Shown in pieces: positions 6,800 to 10,567 of a DNA stretch of 10,567 nucleotides. The position numbers were made by a program, and so were the translations under genes. The number at the start of each line of letters is the position of its first letter. Position 1 is the stretch's first letter. This DNA comes from JAJNPS01 sp046589965 (GTDB taxonomy: Bacteria; Pseudomonadota; Alphaproteobacteria; Rhodobacterales; Rhodobacteraceae): contig JBKJVF010000261.1 of NCBI GenBank assembly GCA_046589965.1, positions 1 through 10,567 of the forward strand, in the 5' to 3' direction. The notes under the pieces were generated by a model. The model had not been told where the DNA came from. It worked only from the letters and a program-made list of their open reading frames with translations, and made no database searches.

Positions 6800-7906
6800 T
6801 TACAGATTGACCCATTGGCCTGACGCAGCAGACGAAAGAGCGGCGGTGACGACGCGCATCACCTCCAGCCCGTCGCGAAATGTCGGCCAAACGGGGGTGT
6901 TGGTCTCAATCGCGCGCAGAAAGTCGCGCGCCTCGATAATGATCTGATCCTGATAGCCGGTTCCGTGGCCAGGTCCCTGGCAAAAGGGCAGATAGTCGGG
7001 ATGGGCCGGGCCAGTCAGGACCTTGCGAAAACCGCGCTGAGCCTCCGGGCCTTCGGCCTTGTATAGCCAGAGCGCGTTCTGATCTTCCTGATCAAACCGA
7101 ATTGCACCCTTTGTGCCTATGATTTCATAGACATAGCCCATCTTGCGTCCTGTCGCGACGCGGCTGAACGACAGATGGCCCATGGCGCCGTTCTCGAACC
7201 GGCAAAGGAATTGCCCTATGTCGTCATTCGTGACGGTGATCGGACCGTCGGGGCCGGGGCGGGTCTTGTGCACGGTCGCGACATCAGCAGTCAGGCGGGC
7301 AATCGGGCCGATAAGGGCGAGGGCTGCATTAATCATGTGGGGGGCAAGATCGCCCATCGTGCCATTTGCCTGTCCATGACTGCGCCAGGTCGCTGGCTTG
7401 TCCGGATCGCTGTCGAAATCTTCGGTATGTTCGCCGCGAAACCAGGTGACGTTGCCGATATCGCCCGCTGCCACCAACGCACGGGCATATTGCGACGCCG
7501 GTGTCCGGATGTAGTTGAAACCAACCATATTGGCACAACCCGACCTTTCGGCAGCCGAAACCATGGCAAGGCTGTCGTCCAGATCGGCGCCAAGGGGTTT
7601 TTCGCAAAAGACGGGCTTGCCAAGCGCAAAGGCCGCCTCGGCAATCGCGCGGTGGGTGTCTTGGGTGCTGGCGATCACGACGGCCTCGACCAGAGGGTCG
7701 CCAACCAGCTTGCGCCAGTCGCCGGTGCCACGGCGAAAGCCGTAAGCGCGGCGATATCGTTCGGCGGATGCGTCTGACGTTGCCGCAACCATTTCGAGCC
7801 TTGGGCGAAGTTCTGTCTCAAACACCGCACCAACGGCAGACATCGCGACCGCATGGGCCTTGCCCATATAACCGCCGCCAACAATTCCAATGCCGATTTC
7901 CCGCAT
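6800..7906 (-). CDS. Gfo/Idh/MocA-family NAD(P)-dependent oxidoreductase (second copy, first gene of operon)
   Basis: A 368-residue dehydrogenase from a different branch than the one at 4736-5893. The Rossmann motif is GIVGGGYMGKAH (residues 8-18), the EKP motif is at 102-104 (CEKPLGADLDDS) and the catalytic-type pair D186/H190 is in MGDLAPHMIN. A distinctive conserved tail, DYLPFCQGPGHGTGYQDQII, belongs to a group I recall as widespread in Rhodobacteraceae and rhizobia and annotated only to family level. The start is ATG at 7904-7906 with AAGGGG 6 bases upstream (7913-7918). A much longer upstream extension of the frame is antisense to the kinase gene and is not real. First gene of the minus-strand operon, facing the operator palindrome at 7929-7946. 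Likely oxidises an inositol-type substrate, or acts with the second dehydrogenase in an oxidise/isomerise/reduce sequence; substrate unknown. Confidence 0.9.
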   Translation of the reverse strand: MREIGIGIVGGGYMGKAHAVAMSAVGAVFETELRPRLEMVAATSDASAERYRRAYGFRRGTGDWRKLVGDPLVEAVVIASTQDTHRAIAEAAFALGKPVFCEKPLGADLDDSLAMVSAAERSGCANMVGFNYIRTPASQYARALVAAGDIGNVTWFRGEHTEDFDSDPDKPATWRSHGQANGTMGDLAPHMINAALALIGPIARLTADVATVHKTRPGPDGPITVTNDDIGQFLCRFENGAMGHLSFSRVATGRKMGYVYEIIGTKGAIRFDQEDQNALWLYKAEGPEAQRGFRKVLTGPAHPDYLPFCQGPGHGTGYQDQIIIEARDFLRAIETNTPVWPTFRDGLEVMRVVTAALSSAASGQWVNL

Positions 7907-8010
7907 GGGGCGCCCCTTGTTGAAACCGTTTGCAACCGGTTGCAAAATGAGTATCGTCAGGTCATGAGAAAGGTCAATCGCAAATCTTGGGATGGCTGGA
8001 GGCAGTTGTG
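7907..8010. promoter_or_regulatory. Divergent promoter region between the two catabolic operons
   Basis: This 104-base gap serves both arms. On the plus strand TTGAAA (7920-7925) and CAAAAT (7943-7948) are separated by 17 bases, a reasonable sigma-70 promoter for the kinase operon with an untranslated leader of about 55 bases. On the minus strand TTGACC (7977-7972) and GATACT (7955-7950) with a 16-base spacer are a weaker candidate for the dehydrogenase operon. The operator palindrome lies exactly between or over these elements, so binding there would block both. Promoter hexamers are judged by eye; the operator is much the stronger call. Confidence 0.45.
7929..7946. promoter_or_regulatory. 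LacI-family operator palindrome
   Basis: tttgcaaccggttgcaaa is a perfect 18-bp palindrome centred on CG, with the core AACCGGTT, matching the even, CpG-centred operators typical of LacI/GalR repressors. Overlapping it on the left, AACCGTTTGCA (7924-7934) repeats the half AACCGGTTGCA (7934-7944) with one mismatch and a 10-base period, so a second, weaker binding register one helical turn away is possible. It lies in the gap shared by the two divergent operons, and a LacI-family gene is encoded at the end of the locus. The palindrome is directly seen; the assignment to that regulator is inference. Confidence 0.75.
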
Positions 8011-8973
8011 ATGCAGCGGCTTTGGGATCGCATGCGTCTTGCACGCATTCTGGTGCTCGGACGGGTCGGCATGGACCTTTATGCCGATCCTGTCGACACG
8101 CGAATCGAGGATGCGACGCGCTATGTGTCGGCCATCGGCGGCTCTGCGGGCAACATTGCAGCCGCGCTCGCGCGGCAGGGGATCGATGTCGGGCTGTTGT
8201 CGTGTCTCTCTGACGACGCTGTCGGACGCTATTGCCGGAACGAACTGGCGCGGTATGGGGTCGGCACGACGCATGTAAGGTCGGTTGCTGGCGGCGTGCG
8301 CACATCTCTGGCCGTAACCGAAACCCGGGCGGAGGGCTGCCAGGCCGTCCTTTACCGCAATGGTGCTGCCGATTTCGAACTGACCGAAGCAGATGTGATA
8401 GCGGTCGATTTCGCCCCCTTGGCCGCCCTTGTGGTGACGGGGACGGCCCTTGCCGCAGAACCATCGCGCGCGGCAAGCCTTTCTGCGATCGAACAGGCCA
8501 GACAGGCCGGTGTCCTGGTCGCACTGGACATCGACTATCGCGCCTATTCCTGGGCCAATCGCGACGAGGCGGCCGAGATCTGCCTGATGGCGGCGCGCAA
8601 GGCAGATATCGTGGTGGGCAATGACGAAGAGTTTGATCTGCTGGCGCGGGGTGCGGATGGCCTGGCGCTGGCGCGGCGGATCGCGCAGGACAGTGCCTTG
8701 CTCGCTGTCTACAAGAAAGGTGCGGCGGGGTCGGTGACCTTGACCGCAGACTATGAATTTACAACCGGCATTTATCCAGTGGCGGCGCTGAAACCGACCG
8801 GTGCCGGGGATGGGTTCATGGGCGGATTACTGGCGGGGCTGGCCAGAGGCCATACAATTGATGCAGCCGTCAGGGGTGGTTCGGCGACTGCCGCGATCAT
8901 TGTGTCGGGCATCGGTTGCGCCCCCGCCTCACCTGATTCCGCTACGCTAGAGACGTTTATGGCCAAATATTAG
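8011..8973 (+). CDS. iolC: 5-dehydro-2-deoxygluconokinase (IolC, PfkB family)
   Basis: IolC phosphorylates 5-dehydro-2-deoxy-D-gluconate at C6 with ATP, in the cytoplasm. The 320-residue protein is of ribokinase/PfkB type: N-terminal strand ILVLGRVGMDLYAD, first signature region IGGSAGNIAAALARQG (42-57), ALDIDYRAYSW (171-181), which resembles the ALDIDYRPxxW stretch of IolC enzymes, VVGNDEEFDLL, and the second signature KPTGAGDGFMGG (261-272), with D267 as the expected catalytic base. The start ATG at 8011 has GGAGG (7998-8002) 8 bases upstream; an upstream TTG at 7987 would destroy that arrangement. It is a stand-alone kinase without the C-terminal DUF2090 domain often fused to IolC in proteobacteria. 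First gene of the plus-strand operon; its TAG is part of the Shine-Dalgarno region of the next gene. A kinase for a related deoxyketo-acid is possible, but the iolB neighbour supports IolC. Confidence 0.88.
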   Translation: MQRLWDRMRLARILVLGRVGMDLYADPVDTRIEDATRYVSAIGGSAGNIAAALARQGIDVGLLSCLSDDAVGRYCRNELARYGVGTTHVRSVAGGVRTSLAVTETRAEGCQAVLYRNGAADFELTEADVIAVDFAPLAALVVTGTALAAEPSRAASLSAIEQARQAGVLVALDIDYRAYSWANRDEAAEICLMAARKADIVVGNDEEFDLLARGADGLALARRIAQDSALLAVYKKGAAGSVTLTADYEFTTGIYPVAALKPTGAGDGFMGGLLAGLARGHTIDAAVRGGSATAAIIVSGIGCAPASPDSATLETFMAKY

Positions 8974-8981
8974 GAGATCCG

Positions 8982-9824
8982 ATGCACATCGCTCCACATG
9001 ACAACCACAACCTGGCGATCGTCGATGCCGACCATCCGCTGGTGCCGCTGGTCTATTTCAACATCGTCAAACTGAAACGGGGCGATGAGTTCCTGTCCGT
9101 CGTGCCTGGCTATGAGACCTGCATCGTTCCGGCGACAGGAACCATTGATATCCATGTCGACGGGACAGACTTCGCGGATATCGGAAAGCGTCGCCTTAAT
9201 GTCTGGGATGGCGAGCCGGAGGGCGTGTATGTGGGATCGGGCCGTCCAGCACGGATCACATGTATGTCCGATCAGGCCGAGGTGTTTGTCGCCGGGGCGC
9301 GGTTTGATACCGCCCTGCCGTCCTTTGCGATCCGCGCTGATGAAATAGACCCGGTGCAGTACGGCTCTGACGACACCAAGACCCATCGCAAGATCAAGCA
9401 TATCTTGGGGCAACGTTATCATGACCGGGTCGGGCGATTGCTGGTGTCGGAACTTTACACCGTGGGCGCGGGGGGGTGGTCGGGATTTCCCAGTCACAAG
9501 CATGACACCGACCGGCTGCCGACGGAGACGCGACACGACGAGGTCTACAATTTTCGGTTCAACCCGCCGCATGGATCGGGACTGCAGATGCTACAGCGCG
9601 AGGACGGCAAGGCGGGTGACGCCTACCATATCGTCGACGGCTCCACGATCGGGATCGACAATGGCTATCACCCCTGCTGCGTCTTGCCGGGGTATGAAAT
9701 GTACTATTTCACCATTCTGGGCGGCCTCAGCCAGCGGCCCCTGGTGCAGTATTTCCAGCCCAGTCACGCCGATCAGATCGAAACGATCCCAGGCATCAAG
9801 GACATGATCGCAAAGTTCAAATGA
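8982..9824 (+). CDS. iolB: 5-deoxy-glucuronate isomerase (IolB)
   Basis: IolB interconverts 5-deoxy-D-glucuronate and 5-dehydro-2-deoxy-D-gluconate, the step before IolC in myo-inositol breakdown. The 280-residue length fits the family (about 260-300). It is a bicupin of the IolB/KduI type. The C-terminal cupin shows the metal-binding pattern GGWSGFPSHKHD (H172, H174), then ETRHDEVYNFRF (E187) and NGYHPCCVLPGYEMYYF (H230), corresponding to the family's HKHD, EEIYYY and GYHPV-APGYDLYY stretches. The N-terminal cupin half (about 20-110) is divergent, as usual. ATG at 8982 is preceded by AGGAGA, which overlaps the iolC stop codon; gap 8 bases. Its own stop overlaps the start of the aldolase gene (ATGA at 9821-9824), implying translational coupling. 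The presence of IolB is the strongest marker that the locus handles inositol-derived compounds. Confidence 0.92.
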   Translation: MHIAPHDNHNLAIVDADHPLVPLVYFNIVKLKRGDEFLSVVPGYETCIVPATGTIDIHVDGTDFADIGKRRLNVWDGEPEGVYVGSGRPARITCMSDQAEVFVAGARFDTALPSFAIRADEIDPVQYGSDDTKTHRKIKHILGQRYHDRVGRLLVSELYTVGAGGWSGFPSHKHDTDRLPTETRHDEVYNFRFNPPHGSGLQMLQREDGKAGDAYHIVDGSTIGIDNGYHPCCVLPGYEMYYFTILGGLSQRPLVQYFQPSHADQIETIPGIKDMIAKFK

Positions 9825-10567
9825 CGCGCGCAACACTGGATCAAGTGCTGCGGCCGTGCCTGGCCGATGGAACGGCAGTTGCCGGACCGGTCGTCCTCGG
9901 GTGGGAAGACGCGCAGGCCTTTGTCATGGCAGCCGAGGCAGAGGGACGGCCCGTGATCTTGCAAGCGGGACCGGGTGCCCGTGCGCACACGCCGCTGCCG
10001 GTCCTTGGCGCGATGTTCCGGTATCTGGCGGAACATGCGACGGTTCCGGTCGTGGCACATCTGGATCATGGCGAAAACCTGGAGGTCTGCCGGGCCGCGA
10101 TTGATCACGGCTTTACCTCGGTCATGTATGACGGATCCGCGTTGCCGTTTGCAGAAAACGTCTCTAACACTACGGAAATCGTCCGCATGGCACATGACGC
10201 GGGCGTCTCGGTTGAGGCTGAGCTTGGCTATGTCGGTTATGCCAGCGGGGCGCAGTCCCGGGGAACGGACCCCACAACCGTGGCGCAGTTCGCGTTGGAA
10301 ACCGGCATCGATGCGCTGGCCGTGTCCGTCGGCAACCAGCACTTGATGATGGAGGCAGGCGCCGAGATTGACATTGAACTTTTGCTTCGGATCGCGGCCG
10401 AAGCGCCGGATTTGCCACTTGTCCTGCACGGTGGATCTGGAATCTCTTCCGAGATGCGTCGGACATTGGCGCGACAAACAACCGTCTGCAAATTCAACAT
10501 CGGAACCGAATTGCGTCAGGCTTTTGGTGGGGCGCTGCGCCAAGCGTTGCTGGCAGACCCGGCCCAA
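9821..10567 (+). CDS. Class II (zinc) aldolase, IolJ/KbaY/GatY-like (3' end outside window)
   Basis: ATG at 9821 overlaps the iolB stop in an ATGA junction; 249 codons are present and the frame is still open at the edge. The sequence is a class II fructose-bisphosphate-aldolase-family TIM barrel: VVAHLDHGENLE with D82 (catalytic acid) and H83 (zinc), FTSVMYDGSALPFAENV (99-114), VEAELGYVG (131-139), SVGNQH with H174 (zinc), VLHGGSGIS with H203 (zinc) and CKFNIGTELR (223-232), the phosphate-binding end. All expected metal and catalytic residues are present. In this context it most likely cleaves 6-phospho-5-dehydro-2-deoxygluconate to dihydroxyacetone phosphate and malonate semialdehyde, the IolJ reaction. 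Related enzymes act on tagatose or fructose bisphosphate, so the substrate assignment rests on the iolB-iolC neighbours. Only a few tens of residues should be missing, judging from the usual length of about 280-290. Confidence 0.9.
   Translation, partial: MTRATLDQVLRPCLADGTAVAGPVVLGWEDAQAFVMAAEAEGRPVILQAGPGARAHTPLPVLGAMFRYLAEHATVPVVAHLDHGENLEVCRAAIDHGFTSVMYDGSALPFAENVSNTTEIVRMAHDAGVSVEAELGYVGYASGAQSRGTDPTTVAQFALETGIDALAVSVGNQHLMMEAGAEIDIELLLRIAAEAPDLPLVLHGGSGISSEMRRTLARQTTVCKFNIGTELRQAFGGALRQALLADPAQ

Noticed and set aside
6159..6947. 262-codon plus-strand ORF opposite the TIM-barrel gene
   Set aside because: Antisense shadow without domain similarity or a ribosome site judged convincing.
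7987..8010. TTG start for iolC
   Set aside because: GGAGG at 7998-8002 is correctly spaced for ATG 8011 and would lie inside the gene if TTG were used.
7907..8524. N-terminal extension giving a 574-residue form of the dehydrogenase at 6800-7906
   Set aside because: It runs antisense through iolC and the operator, its sequence is arginine/proline-rich low-complexity, and the internal ATG at 7906 has a good ribosome site and the expected Rossmann start.
9773..10567. 264-codon minus-strand ORF opposite the aldolase
   Set aside because: Antisense shadow; the plus strand carries all aldolase motifs with translational coupling to iolB.

Overview
The window looks like chromosomal DNA of an alphaproteobacterium, most likely a Rhodobacterales (roseobacter-type) species. 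The evidence is the codon and base style of the mutS and inositol genes (roughly 57-72% GC in lines counted by hand), the alphaproteobacterial character of MutS, and Gfo/Idh/MocA and sugar-catabolic proteins of a kind common in Rhodobacteraceae and rhizobia. No RNA gene, CRISPR array, insertion sequence or integrase was seen.

Layout. (1) 1-1296, plus strand: 3' part of mutS, entering from the left edge. (2) 1323-3347, minus strand: a two-gene surface-sugar cassette, a WecE/RffA-type aminotransferase followed after 6 bases by a glycosyltransferase-like protein. It is clearly poorer in GC (about 43-58% in sampled lines) than its flanks and has a striking tandem/inverted repeat at the junction. 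(3) 3348-3743: a spacer holding a previously uncalled 58-codon ORF (3487-3663) with a good ribosome binding site and a signal-peptide-like N-terminus. (4) 3744-10567: a carbohydrate (inositol-type) catabolic locus: a LacI-family regulator, a three-gene minus-strand operon (Gfo/Idh/MocA dehydrogenase, IolE/IolI-like TIM barrel, second Gfo/Idh/MocA dehydrogenase) and a divergent plus-strand operon (IolC kinase, IolB isomerase, class II aldolase running off the right edge). The 104-base divergent gap contains an 18-bp perfect palindrome of LacI-family operator type.

How the genes work together. IolB, IolC and a class II aldolase are the lower half of the classical myo-inositol pathway: 5-deoxy-glucuronate is isomerised to 5-dehydro-2-deoxygluconate, phosphorylated, and cleaved to malonate semialdehyde and dihydroxyacetone phosphate. 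The two dehydrogenases and the TIM-barrel protein would supply the upper half: oxidation of an inositol (or stereoisomer) and dehydration or isomerisation of the inosose. IolD (ring hydrolase), IolA and a transporter are not in the window and could lie beyond the right edge. The LacI protein presumably senses a pathway compound and represses both arms from the shared operator.

The most interesting points are the operator architecture, the paired dehydrogenases around a TIM-barrel isomerase/dehydratase, the low-GC wecE cassette beside mutS with its repeat-built junction, and the small secreted-looking ORF.
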